Shown: piece by piece, positions 9,884-17,787 of the stretch
Layout: the number at the start of each line of letters is the position of its first letter
How positions within the stretch are numbered: the first letter of the stretch is position 1
NCBI GenBank assembly: GCA_002422685.1
Contig: DITC01000071.1
Coordinates: 128,472-192,471, forward strand
DNA length: 64,000 bases
Direction: 5' to 3'
Source of the DNA: Thauera sp. UBA6194
GTDB taxonomy: Bacteria > Pseudomonadota > Gammaproteobacteria > Burkholderiales > Rhodocyclaceae
Translations under genes and position numbers: made by a program
The notes under the pieces: model-generated
What the model saw: the letters and a program-made list of their open reading frames with translations, nothing else
The model's database searches: none
What the model was told of the DNA's origin: nothing

Positions 9884-10327
9884 ATGACCACCCGCTTCCA
9901 CCTCCAGCCGCTCCTCGATCTCGCCCAGACCCGCACCGACGACGCCACGCGCAGACTCGGCGAGCTCGTCGCGGCCGAACGCGACCAGGAAGAAAAGCTC
10001 AAGATGCTCGAGTCGTACCGGACCGAATACAACGAGCGCTTCGTGCAGGCTGCGCGCGACGGCCTCAGCCCCGACGCCTGGCGCAACTACAGCGCCTTCA
10101 TCGGCAAGCTCGACGACGCGATCGGCGTCCAGCGCAAGGCGGTGGAACAATCCCGCGCGCAGACCTCCGAGGGCCAGCAGGCCTGGCTGGAGCAGCGCAC
10201 ACGCCTGAAAGCGTTCGACACGCTGTCGCAGCGCCACCAGAAAGAAACCGGCCGCCGGGAAGCCCGCCAGGAGCAGAAGCAGTCGGACGAGCATGCCGCG
10301 CGACGCAGCCCGGATGCCGATCTCTGA
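9884..10327 (+). CDS. fliJ: Flagellar export protein FliJ
   Basis: A 147-residue, almost fully helical, highly charged protein with the length and coiled-coil character of FliJ (MTTRFHLQPLLDLAQTRTDDA at the start, FDTLSQRHQKETGRREARQEQKQSDE at the end). FliJ is the central stalk of the FliI ATPase ring and escorts export chaperones. Position after fliHI supports the call. The 147-bp gap to fliI is unusual, since fliI and fliJ are often adjacent. Confidence 0.88.
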   Translation: MTTRFHLQPLLDLAQTRTDDATRRLGELVAAERDQEEKLKMLESYRTEYNERFVQAARDGLSPDAWRNYSAFIGKLDDAIGVQRKAVEQSRAQTSEGQQAWLEQRTRLKAFDTLSQRHQKETGRREARQEQKQSDEHAARRSPDADL

Positions 10328-10374
10328 GCGCGCACGGCGGGGCGAAAGCCATGCTCCATGCGGCATCCACGTAA

Positions 10375-10390
10375 TGGCACACAGCTTGCT
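10375..10390 (+). promoter_or_regulatory. Sigma-54 promoter of fliK
   Basis: TGGCACA-CAGC-TTGCT matches the -24/-12 consensus in all conserved positions and spacing. Transcription should begin near 10401, about 49 nt before the fliK ATG at 10450. This separates fliK from the fliFGHIJ transcript. Two FleR-type boxes lie about 610-645 bp downstream within fliK. Confidence 0.85.
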
Positions 10391-10449
10391 TTGGACTGAT
10401 CACCGGGTCTTCGCGTCCCCCCGATTCAGCCTTTGAAGAGGCCTCTGCC

Positions 10450-11862
10450 ATGTCCGCACCGCTTTCCAGCTCCACTCTCTCGCGTCAGCTCAGTCTGCAG
10501 GTGAGCCCGTCGGCGTCCCGTGCCGCGCTGTTCGATTTTGGCGCCAGCGCCGGCAGCTTCTCGCAGACGCTGCAAAACCGCATGGAGACGCCGCCCCCGC
10601 AGCAGCAGAGCATGCAGCCGCCCTCGCCCCCCGCGCGCGAGCCGGCACGCACGCCCGAACAGACCTCGGCCCGCAACGGCGCCAGCGCGCCTGCCCCACG
10701 TGAGCCCGAAAATACCGGCTCGAGCGCATCCGCAGAATCCGCCCCTGCCCAGCCCCCGGCAAAAGGCGCCGAAAAAACGGCCGACGGCACGCCGGATCGC
10801 GACACCGAGGCCAACGCCAGCACGCAGGCTGCCGACGCCGCGCAGGACAGCGGCGAAGCAGCTGCGAGCGCACAAGACGAGGCCGGCGAAAGCGCGCGCA
10901 CGGCGGGCGCCGAGGTGCTGCTCGAGGCCGGCGCTGACGAGACCGCCCAGGTCGCCGCCCAACTGGCTGCCGGTGCACAGGCCGGCGCGGCAACGCCGCC
11001 CACCGATCCGGCAGCGCTTGCCGCCTTGCCGGCAGCGATTGCCGCCCTGCTCAGCGGCCGCCAGCCCGCGGACGGCACGGCCGCCGACGCGGCGGCGGGC
11101 GCCGAAGACGGCGCGATGAGCCTGTTCGAGCGCGCGGGCAGCGGTAAAGGCCTTCAGGATTCCGCATTGATGTCGAAAAACGGTGCAGGCGCCCAGCTCA
11201 TGACGGGCGAACGCGCCGCGACTGCGCCGGGCTTCATCCTGCAAGGGCGCGAACTGGCCGCGGCGATCACCGCCTCGCGCAGCGCGGGCGGGGCGCCGGG
11301 CATCTCGTCCGTGCAGGGCGAAGCCGGCAACGCCGGCGCGACCCAGCAGAGCGGTGCCGGCCTGCATCTGCACGCGCCGCACGCGCTTTTCCGCCAGGCG
11401 GCGCCGAACGCAGCGGCCACCCCGCAGCTGCCGGTCTACACGCCGGCCGGACAGCAGGGCTGGGCCGAGGACGTGGGCAACCAGGTGCGCTGGATGCTCG
11501 GCCGCGCCGAGAGCAAGGCCGAGCTGGTGCTGACCCCGCCGAACATGGGCAAGCTCGAGGTCTCCATCAACCTCAACGGCGACCAGACCACGGCACAGTT
11601 CATCGCCTCGAGCCAGGCCGCGCGCGACGCGCTCGAGCGTGCGATGCCGCAGCTGCGCGAGATGCTGCAGCAGGCCGGCATCATGCTGGGCGACGCCAAC
11701 GTGAGCACCTCGGATCGGGGCGCGGGCGGGGAAGAACGCGGCAGTGGCCAGGGACAGAACAGCCATGGCGCCGACATGGCCGGCAACGCGGGCACGCCCG
11801 CGAGCGGCAACGGCACCGTGTGGCTGAGGCAGCAGCAAGGGATGGTCGACACCTTCGCCTGA
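10450..11862 (+). CDS. fliK: Flagellar hook-length control protein FliK
   Basis: A 470-residue protein with a long low-complexity N-terminal part rich in Ala, Pro, Glu and Gln (about 1-330) and a compact C-terminal Flg_hook domain (about 335-430). The domain includes WMLGRAESKAELVLTPPNMGKLEVSINL, the conserved export-switching region (in part). FliK is secreted during hook assembly, acts as ruler, and switches export specificity through FlhB. A tail rich in Gly and His follows. The gene has its own sigma-54 promoter and is followed by an intrinsic terminator, so it appears monocistronic. Codons 187-199 contain two FleR-type boxes. Confidence 0.92.
   Translation: MSAPLSSSTLSRQLSLQVSPSASRAALFDFGASAGSFSQTLQNRMETPPPQQQSMQPPSPPAREPARTPEQTSARNGASAPAPREPENTGSSASAESAPAQPPAKGAEKTADGTPDRDTEANASTQAADAAQDSGEAAASAQDEAGESARTAGAEVLLEAGADETAQVAAQLAAGAQAGAATPPTDPAALAALPAAIAALLSGRQPADGTAADAAAGAEDGAMSLFERAGSGKGLQDSALMSKNGAGAQLMTGERAATAPGFILQGRELAAAITASRSAGGAPGISSVQGEAGNAGATQQSGAGLHLHAPHALFRQAAPNAAATPQLPVYTPAGQQGWAEDVGNQVRWMLGRAESKAELVLTPPNMGKLEVSINLNGDQTTAQFIASSQAARDALERAMPQLREMLQQAGIMLGDANVSTSDRGAGGEERGSGQGQNSHGADMAGNAGTPASGNGTVWLRQQQGMVDTFA
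11009..11044. promoter_or_regulatory. Paired palindromes CGGCA-N5-TGCCG (candidate FleR boxes in fliK)
   Basis: CGGCA-GCGCT-TGCCG at 11009-11023 and CGGCA-GCGAT-TGCCG at 11030-11044 have centres exactly 21 bp apart, as in the fleR pair. They lie in the low-complexity Ala-rich part of fliK, about 620 bp downstream of the fliK promoter and about 910 bp upstream of fliL. Which promoter they serve cannot be told from sequence. Confidence 0.5.
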
Positions 11863-11873
11863 AGCGCGTGAAT

Positions 11874-11896
11874 TGGGGCGGCTCTGCCCCACTTTT
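11874..11896 (+). terminator. Intrinsic terminator after fliK
   Basis: TGGGGC at 11874-11879 pairs with GCCCCA at 11886-11891 around a 6-nt loop, followed by C and four T. It lies 12 bp after the fliK stop, separating fliK from fliL. Confidence 0.6.
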
Positions 11897-11902
11897 CGGC
11901 GC

Positions 11903-11930
11903 TTGGGCTGGTGTGATCTTCCTGGATAAT
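11903..11930 (+). promoter_or_regulatory. Possible sigma-70-like promoter of fliL
   Basis: GATAAT at 11925-11930 matches the -10 box in five of six positions; TTGGGC at 11903-11908, 16 bp upstream, is a weak -35. It is placed between the fliK terminator and fliL (11956). No sigma-54 or sigma-28 boxes were found in this gap. Confidence 0.3.
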
Positions 11931-11955
11931 TCAATTCGTCAAACAGGAGATTCGC

Positions 11956-12525
11956 ATGGCCAAGGCGCCGGAAAAAGCGGAAGAAGGCGGCAGCGCCCCC
12001 AAGAAGAAAGGCAAGCTCGGCCTCATTCTCATCATCGTGCTCGTGGTGATTGTGCTTGCGCTCGGTGCGCTCGTCGCGCTGCTGCTGCTCAAAGGCAGCA
12101 AAGACAAGGAGCACGAGGAACCCGCAGCCCCCGCCGCCGCCGCGCAGCAGCTGCAGACCCCCGGCACGGTCGACCTGACCAAGCCGCCGACCTTCGTTCC
12201 GCTCGAGGCCTTCACCGTCAACCTGCGCCGTGACGAGGGCGACCACTACCTGCAGGTGGTGGCGCAGCTGCGCATCACCGACCCGGCGATGGACGCCACG
12301 CTCAAGGCCTTCATGCCCGAGATCCGGCATCGCATCAACCTGCTGCTGTCGAGCAAGCTGCCCTCCGAGATCGCCACCATCGAGGGGCGCGAGGATCTCG
12401 CGCTCAACATCACGCAGCAGATCAACGAGGCGCTCGGCTTCCAGCCGGTGCGCGACGCACTGGGCAAGCCGGTGCCCAATGGTCCGGTGCAGGCGGTGCT
12501 GTTCACCTCCTTCATCATCCAGTAA
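11956..12525 (+). CDS. fliL: Flagellar basal body-associated protein FliL
   Basis: A 189-residue single-pass inner-membrane protein. A lysine-rich cytoplasmic start is followed by one membrane segment (about 20-43, LGLILIIVLVVIVLALGALVALLLL in part) and a periplasmic domain with FVPLEAFTVNL and the C-terminal GPVQAVLFTSFIIQ. FliL forms rings around the stator and supports torque. A good AGGAG ribosome site precedes the ATG. It heads fliLMNOPQR. Confidence 0.93.
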   Translation: MAKAPEKAEEGGSAPKKKGKLGLILIIVLVVIVLALGALVALLLLKGSKDKEHEEPAAPAAAAQQLQTPGTVDLTKPPTFVPLEAFTVNLRRDEGDHYLQVVAQLRITDPAMDATLKAFMPEIRHRINLLLSSKLPSEIATIEGREDLALNITQQINEALGFQPVRDALGKPVPNGPVQAVLFTSFIIQ

Positions 12526-12537
12526 GGAAGCGCTCCC

Positions 12538-13548
12538 ATGTCCGCGGACTTTCTCTCCCAGGAAGAGGTCGACGCCCTGCTCCGCGGCGTCACCGGGGAG
12601 TCGGACGAGCAATCCACGGACGCGGATGAGGGCGACGGCATCCGCCCCTACAACCTGGCCACGCAGGAACGCATCGTGCGCGGGCGCATGCCCACGCTCG
12701 AGCTCATCAACGAGCGCTTCGCGCGCTACCTGCGCATCGGGCTGTTCAACTACATGCACCGCAACACCGAGGTCTCGGTCGGTCCGATCAAGGTGCAGAA
12801 ATACGCCGAGTTCGTGCGCAACCTGGTCGTGCCCACCAACCTCAACCTGGTGCTCGCCAAGCCCCTGCGCGGCACCGGCCTGGTGGTATTCGACCCCAAC
12901 CTGGTGTTCCTGGTCGTCGACAACATGTTCGGCGGCGACGGGCGCTTCCACACCCGGGTCGAAGGGCGCGACTTCACGCCCACCGAGCAGCGCATCATCC
13001 AGGGCATCCTGGACGTGGTGTTCGCCGAATACGCCCGGGCCTGGGCGCCGGTGTTCAAGCTGCAGTTCGAGTACGTGCGCTCGGAGATGAACTCGCAGTT
13101 CGCCAACATCGCCACCCCCTCCGAGGTGGTGGTGTCGACCAGCTTTTCGCTCGAGCTCGGCGGCGCGCAGGCCGACATGCACCTGTGCTTCCCGTACTCC
13201 ATGCTCGAGCCGATCCGCGACCTGCTCTACTCGACCATGCAGAGCGATCACATCACCTCGGACCGGCGCTGGATCAAGCTGCTGACGCGTCAGCTGCAGA
13301 CCGCCGAGGTCGAGCTCACCTGCAGCTTCGGCACCGCACGCCTGTCGCTGCGCGACGTGGTCGACATGCGCGTGGGCGACGTGATCCCGCTCGCCGTACC
13401 GGACACCCTGATCGCCGAAGTGGACGCCGTGCCGGTGTTCGAGGCCCACCACGGCACCAAGAACGGGCGCTATGCGCTCAAGGTCGAGCGCTTCGTCGGC
13501 CCCGAAGAGACCGACGCCCCAAAGCTTCCTGGAGGCCACAATGGCTGA
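12538..13548 (+). CDS. fliM: Flagellar motor switch protein FliM
   Basis: A 336-residue protein with the N-terminal CheY-P binding peptide (LSQEEVDALLRG, residues 5-16), a CheC-like middle domain with the GGDGRFHTRVEGRDFT signature, and a C-terminal SpoA/FliN-like domain. FliM forms the switch C-ring and receives the chemotaxis signal. It starts 12 bp after fliL with a GGAAG ribosome site and overlaps the start of fliN by 8 bp. Confidence 0.97.
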   Translation: MSADFLSQEEVDALLRGVTGESDEQSTDADEGDGIRPYNLATQERIVRGRMPTLELINERFARYLRIGLFNYMHRNTEVSVGPIKVQKYAEFVRNLVVPTNLNLVLAKPLRGTGLVVFDPNLVFLVVDNMFGGDGRFHTRVEGRDFTPTEQRIIQGILDVVFAEYARAWAPVFKLQFEYVRSEMNSQFANIATPSEVVVSTSFSLELGGAQADMHLCFPYSMLEPIRDLLYSTMQSDHITSDRRWIKLLTRQLQTAEVELTCSFGTARLSLRDVVDMRVGDVIPLAVPDTLIAEVDAVPVFEAHHGTKNGRYALKVERFVGPEETDAPKLPGGHNG

Positions 13549-14011
13549 AGAAAACCTGATCACCGACGACGACTGGGCTGCCGCGATGGACGAGCAGGCC
13601 GCCGTCGAGGCCGGCGGCGGCGACGCCGAGACCGACCGCGTGGCCGCCGAGCTGGCCGCCGCCGCAATGGACGGCTCGCCCTATCAGGCGCGCCCCGCGA
13701 GCCAGATCTTCGAGGACTTCGGCGCCACCAGCGGCAAGCCCGGCTCGCTCAACGACTTCGACATGATCCTCGACATCCCGGTGCAGATCACCGTGGAGCT
13801 GGGCCGCACCAAACTGTCGATCCGCAACCTGCTGCAGCTCGCGCACGGCTCGGTGGTCGAGCTCGACGGTCTGGCAGGCGAGCCGATGGACGTGCTGGTC
13901 AATGGCACCCTGATCGCTCAGGGCGAGGTCGTGGTCGTGAATGACAAGTTCGGCATCCGCCTCACCGACATCATCACGCCCGCCGAACGCATGCGCAAAA
14001 TCCGCAACTGA
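13541..14011 (+). CDS. fliN: Flagellar motor switch protein FliN
   Basis: A 156-residue protein with an acidic N-terminal region (1-70) and a C-terminal SpoA domain: DIPVQITVELGRTKLSIRNLL, then GSVVELDGLAGEPMDVLVNG and a conserved end. FliN completes the C-ring and docks FliH. The ATG at 13541 was chosen because it has a GGAGG site 8 nt upstream and begins MAEEN as usual; a longer frame back to 13472 would lie inside fliM. The stop overlaps the fliO ATG by 1 nt. Confidence 0.96.
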   Translation: MAEENLITDDDWAAAMDEQAAVEAGGGDAETDRVAAELAAAAMDGSPYQARPASQIFEDFGATSGKPGSLNDFDMILDIPVQITVELGRTKLSIRNLLQLAHGSVVELDGLAGEPMDVLVNGTLIAQGEVVVVNDKFGIRLTDIITPAERMRKIRN

Positions 14012-14400
14012 TGGCCGCGACCGCCCCGCCACCCCCCTCCGCCGTGGCCCCCGAGCTGGGTGCCAGCGTCATGCAGATGATGTTCGGCCTTGCGGTCGTC
14101 ATCGCGATCCTGTTCGCCAGCCTGTGGCTGATCCGCAAGCTCAACGCGCCGCGCGGCGCCGGGGCGGCAATGAAGGTGCTGGGCGCGACCGCGGTGGGCC
14201 CGCGCGAGCGCGTGGTGCTGGTCGAGATCGGCGAGCGCGTGCTGGTGCTCGGCGTGGCCCCGGGCCGGGTCAATGCGCTGCACGAGATCAAGCGCAGCGA
14301 GCTCGCCCTGCCCACAGACACGCCGGGCGCCCCGACGCCGGGCGGCAAGGCCTTTGCCGCGTGGCTCAAGCAGGCTTCGGAGCGCCGCAATGAAAGCTGA
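14011..14400 (+). CDS. fliO: Flagellar biosynthetic protein FliO
   Basis: A short 129-residue membrane protein with one N-terminal membrane segment (about 20-42, MMFGLAVVIAILFASLWLI) and a cytoplasmic domain with the FliO pattern KVLGATAVGPRERVVLVEIGERVLVLGVAPGRVN (in part). FliO helps assemble the FliP ring of the export gate. It is coupled to fliN and fliP by overlaps of 1 and 11 bp. Confidence 0.9.
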   Translation: MAATAPPPPSAVAPELGASVMQMMFGLAVVIAILFASLWLIRKLNAPRGAGAAMKVLGATAVGPRERVVLVEIGERVLVLGVAPGRVNALHEIKRSELALPTDTPGAPTPGGKAFAAWLKQASERRNES

Positions 14401-15160
14401 GCCCCGCAGCCTGCGTACGCTTGCGCCCAAGGTGCTGCTGCTCGGGCTTGCGCTCGCGCTGCTGCCGGCGCTGGCGAGCGCGCAGGCCCTGCCCGCGCTC
14501 ACCACCACCGAGACCGCCGGCGGCGGCACCACCTACAGCCTCACGCTGCAGACCCTGCTGCTGATGACGCTGCTGAGCTTCATCCCGGCCATGGTGCTGA
14601 TGATGACCAGCTTCACGCGCATCATCATCGTGTTCTCGCTGCTGCGTCAGGCCATGGGCACGCAGACCGCGCCGCCCAACCAGGTGCTGCTCGGCCTGGC
14701 GCTGTTCCTCACCTTCTTCATCATGGCGCCGGTGGCCGAGCGCGTGTACGCGGACGCCTATCTGCCCATGTCGCAGGGCGAGATCCAGTTCGACGCGGCG
14801 CTCGAGCGCGCCTCGGTGCCGGTGAAGGCCTTCATGCTCAAGCAGGTGCGCGAACCCGACCTCGACCTCTTCGCCGGGCTCGCCCAGGTGCCGCCGGTAG
14901 AAAGCGCGGACGAGCTGCCGATGCGCGTGATCATCCCCGCCTTCGTCACCTCCGAGCTCAAGACCGCCTTTCAGATCGGCTTCATCGTGTTCATCCCCTT
15001 CATCATCATCGACATGGTGGTCGCCTCGGTGCTGATGTCCATGGGCATGATGATGATGTCGCCGGTGATCGTGTCGCTCCCGTTCAAGATCATGCTCTTC
15101 GTGCTGGTCGACGGCTGGACGCTGTTGATCGGCTCGCTGGTGCAGAGCTTCGCGCTCTGA
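14390..15160 (+). CDS. fliP: Flagellar biosynthetic protein FliP
   Basis: A 256-residue export-gate protein with a cleavable signal peptide (about 1-30, ending ALASA) and four membrane segments. Family signatures present are FIPAMVLMMTSFTRIIIVFSLLRQA and, near the end, FIVFIPFIIIDMVVASVLMSMGMMM (in part). FliP forms the pentameric core of the gate with FliQ and FliR. The ATG at 14390 overlaps the end of fliO, and the reading frame upstream of it is not FliP-like. Confidence 0.97.
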   Translation: MKAEPRSLRTLAPKVLLLGLALALLPALASAQALPALTTTETAGGGTTYSLTLQTLLLMTLLSFIPAMVLMMTSFTRIIIVFSLLRQAMGTQTAPPNQVLLGLALFLTFFIMAPVAERVYADAYLPMSQGEIQFDAALERASVPVKAFMLKQVREPDLDLFAGLAQVPPVESADELPMRVIIPAFVTSELKTAFQIGFIVFIPFIIIDMVVASVLMSMGMMMMSPVIVSLPFKIMLFVLVDGWTLLIGSLVQSFAL

Positions 15161-15182
15161 CCCCCACCGCAAGGAACACACC

Positions 15183-15452
15183 ATGACCCCGACCGCCGTC
15201 ATCGAACTCGGCCGCCAGGCCGTCGAAGTGACCCTGATGGTGTCGGCGCCGCTGTTCATCGCCGCGCTCGCCACCGGTCTCATCATCAGCATCTTCCAGG
15301 CCGCCACCCAGATCAACGAGATGACCTTGTCTTTCGTGCCCAAGCTGGTCGCGATCTTCGTCACCCTGGTGCTGGCCGGGCCGTGGATGATCACCCTGCT
15401 CACCGACTTCATGCGCCGCCTGATCGAATCGATCCCGGCCATGATCGGCTAG
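15183..15452 (+). CDS. fliQ: Flagellar biosynthetic protein FliQ
   Basis: An 89-residue protein with two membrane helices and the family pattern QAVEVTLMVSAPLFIAALATGLIISIFQAATQINEMTLSF (in part). FliQ packs around the FliP-FliR core of the export gate. It starts 22 bp after fliP with an AAGGAA ribosome site. Confidence 0.97.
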   Translation: MTPTAVIELGRQAVEVTLMVSAPLFIAALATGLIISIFQAATQINEMTLSFVPKLVAIFVTLVLAGPWMITLLTDFMRRLIESIPAMIG

Positions 15453-15486
15453 GCACGGCCCGCCCCCGCATCGGATCCGCTCCGGG

Positions 15487-16284
15487 ATGCTCGCCGTCAC
15501 CGCCGCGCAACTCGACGCCTGGCTCGCCGCGCTGATGTTTCCGCTCGGGCGCCTGCTCGGGCTGTTCTCGTCGGCGCCGGTGTTCTCGAACCGCGGCGTA
15601 TCGGTGCGCGTGCGCCTGGCGATCGGCATGGGCGTGGCGATCGCGGTGCTGCCGGTGATGCCGCCCATGCCCGAGGTGGCGCCCGACTCCGGCCTGGGGC
15701 TGGCGATCTTCGCGCAGCAGATCTTCATCGGCATCGCCATCGGTTTCATGATGCGCATCGTGTTCGCCGCGGTGGACATGGCCGGCGCGCTCGTCGGCAT
15801 GCAGATGGGCCTGTCGTTCGCGATCTTCTTCGACCCCGACGCCGGCGGCCAGACCGCGGTGCTGTCCGACTTCCTGAACCTGCTCGCCACCCTGCTCTTT
15901 CTGGCGGTCAATGGCCACCTGCTGATGATCGACATCGTGGTGCGCAGCTTCGAGTGGCTGCCGGTGAGCACGAGCGTGGTCAGCGCCGGCGGCTGGGGCT
16001 ACATCGCGCGCGCCGGGCTCACCGTGTTCAGCGCCGGCTTGCTGCTGTCGATGCCGATCGTCGCGATCCTGCTCGTGGCGAACATCGCGCTCGGCGTGCT
16101 CACGCGCGCGGCGCCGCAGCTGAACCTGTTCGCGGTGGGTTTTCCGATCACGCTCACCGCCGGCTTCATCGGCGTGATGCTGATCATGACCAACTTCGGC
16201 CCCGTGCTGCAGAGCCTGTTCGAGCGCGGCTTCGACAGCATCGCGCTGCTGCTGGAGGCACTGGCGCCCCAGCCCGGGGGCTGA
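15487..16284 (+). CDS. fliR: Flagellar biosynthetic protein FliR
   Basis: A 265-residue export-gate protein with about six membrane segments and the motifs GRLLGLFSSAPVFSNRGVS and VGFPITLTAGFIGVML. FliR completes the FliPQR gate. It ends the fliLMNOPQR operon and converges on a lipoprotein gene; the 83 bp between them show no clear terminator hairpin with a U-tract. Confidence 0.96.
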   Translation: MLAVTAAQLDAWLAALMFPLGRLLGLFSSAPVFSNRGVSVRVRLAIGMGVAIAVLPVMPPMPEVAPDSGLGLAIFAQQIFIGIAIGFMMRIVFAAVDMAGALVGMQMGLSFAIFFDPDAGGQTAVLSDFLNLLATLLFLAVNGHLLMIDIVVRSFEWLPVSTSVVSAGGWGYIARAGLTVFSAGLLLSMPIVAILLVANIALGVLTRAAPQLNLFAVGFPITLTAGFIGVMLIMTNFGPVLQSLFERGFDSIALLLEALAPQPGG

Positions 16285-16367
16285 GCGCGCACCTGCGCGC
16301 CACCGCGCACGGCCACCGTGGCATGCGCGCGCCGTGCGCAAGAGCGAAGCGGCGTGCGCGCGCGGGA

Positions 16368-16847
16368 CTACAGCCCGGGAAAGATCTGCGAGCGCACGAG
16401 GCGGATCTCGCCGCTGGCGAAGCGGCGCGCGAAGGGCCGGGTGGATTCGATGCCTTCTTCGTAACGCAGCACGTCGAAGCCGGCAAAGCCACCCGCCTCG
16501 ACCACCTCGCGTGCATTGCGCAGGAAGACGCGGCGCGCCTCGCCGTCGCCGCCGGTGGCCAGCGCCTTCATGCGCAGGTCCATGCGCAGCCGGTCTTCGC
16601 CCACGCGGCTGACGTCGATCTTCCAGGTCGGCGCGAGCGGATCGTATATGCCGTAGGCCACCAGCATGCCGGCGAGGTATTCGGGCTCGAGATAGGCGAG
16701 GTCACTCGCCATCCACACCGCACCCGCCGCCAGCGCAACCGGCGCCGACAGCTCCAGCGCACGCGCGCTCGGCTGCGGGCCGCCATCGGAGGCGCAGCCA
16801 CCGAGCAGAGTGGCGGCAAGGCTCAGGGAGAGGACGGTGCGGCGCAT
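16368..16847 (-). CDS. Unrecognised lipoprotein downstream of flgL
   Basis: A 159-residue protein with a lipoprotein signal (MRRTVLSLSLAATLLGGC; lipobox LGGC, Cys18). The mature part has a short hydrophobic stretch (APVALAAGAVWMASDLAYL) and a mixed alpha/beta region with several acidic and arginine residues. I recognise no family. It starts 3 bp after the flgL stop on the same strand, so it is very likely cotranscribed with flgK-flgL. That context suggests a flagellar or envelope role, such as an outer-membrane factor near the basal body, but nothing in the sequence proves it. Confidence 0.75.
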   Translation of the reverse strand: MRRTVLSLSLAATLLGGCASDGGPQPSARALELSAPVALAAGAVWMASDLAYLEPEYLAGMLVAYGIYDPLAPTWKIDVSRVGEDRLRMDLRMKALATGGDGEARRVFLRNAREVVEAGGFAGFDVLRYEEGIESTRPFARRFASGEIRLVRSQIFPGL

Positions 16848-16850
16848 GAT

Positions 16851-17774
16851 TCAGCTCAGATAGTTGAACAGCGACAGCCCGGTCGTCTTCATGAAGGACT
16901 GTTGGGCGGCCTGCAGGTAAGTTTGCTGCTGGGTCAGGCGCGAGATGGCCTCGTTGTAGTCGAGGTCCTGCAGGCTGGACAGCGTGGTCGCGTACTGCAG
17001 GTCGAGGTCGCTGCCGATGAAGCCGAGCTGCTCGACCTCGACCAGCTGCGAGCCGATCTGGGCGCGGGTAGTGAGGACCTTGTCGAGGCTGGTGTCGAGC
17101 CCGCCGAGCGCCGTGCTGACCGCGCCGCTCACGTCGGAGCCGCTCTCGAGCGCCTGAACGAACTCGCCCAGCACCGCGAACACGCTGTCGCTACCGGTAC
17201 CGAACACGGTCTCGCCGCCGAAGCTGACCGGCATGAAGCGCGAGGACGAGACCTGCATCGTGCGGATGCCCTGGTCGCCGCGGTACGTAGCCGAGTCGAA
17301 GGAGGCAGGGTCGGCGGGGTCCGCCGTCACCCTGGCGAAGGGCGCCGTCTCGGACTTGTAGCCCGCGAACAAGTAATCGCCGTTGGCATCACGCGTGTTG
17401 GCGATCGCGAGCATGGCGTCGAACTGCGCCTTGAGGTCGGTGGCGATCGACTGACGGTCGCTGTCGGACAGCGCCGGGTTGCCCGCCGCGAGCACGCGCT
17501 CACGCGCGTACTGGATGATCTCGCCCGCCCCCACGAGCTGGCCTTCGACCAGCTTGAGCGCGTCTTCGGCGTAGCCCTGATTGGTGATGAACTGCTCGTT
17601 GACGCTGCGCGACTGGGTGACGTCGAGCGCGCGCGCCGAAGCCACCGGGTCGTCGGCCGGAGTGAGGATCTTGCGCCCGGTGGCGATCTGCTGCCCGGTG
17701 TAGAGCAGCGCCGCCGACTGGGTCTGCAGGGCGCGTACGCCCTGGTCGTAAATCATGTTGGTCGATACACGCAT
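16851..17774 (-). CDS. flgL: Flagellar hook-associated protein 3 FlgL
   Basis: A 307-residue junction protein with the flagellin-like N-terminus (MRVSTNMIYDQGVRALQTQ; IATGRKILTPADDPVASARAL) and C-terminal heptads (LQDLDYNEAISRLTQQQTYLQAAQQSF in part). FlgL with FlgK connects hook and filament. It follows flgK by 13 bp with a GGGAGAA ribosome site and is followed at once by the lipoprotein gene. Confidence 0.95.
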   Translation of the reverse strand: MRVSTNMIYDQGVRALQTQSAALLYTGQQIATGRKILTPADDPVASARALDVTQSRSVNEQFITNQGYAEDALKLVEGQLVGAGEIIQYARERVLAAGNPALSDSDRQSIATDLKAQFDAMLAIANTRDANGDYLFAGYKSETAPFARVTADPADPASFDSATYRGDQGIRTMQVSSSRFMPVSFGGETVFGTGSDSVFAVLGEFVQALESGSDVSGAVSTALGGLDTSLDKVLTTRAQIGSQLVEVEQLGFIGSDLDLQYATTLSSLQDLDYNEAISRLTQQQTYLQAAQQSFMKTTGLSLFNYLS

Positions 17775-17787
17775 GATGCGTTCTCCC

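Noticed and set aside
10426..13563. 1045-codon antisense frame opposite fliK-fliM
   Set aside because: It spans several well-defined sense genes and their gaps, which is typical for mirror frames in GC-rich coding DNA.
13903..13918. TGGCACC-CTGA-TCGCT on the plus strand, similar to a sigma-54 promoter
   Set aside because: It lies in the conserved SpoA coding region of fliN inside a tightly overlapping operon, has a -12 mismatch, and has no nearby palindrome; chance is more likely.
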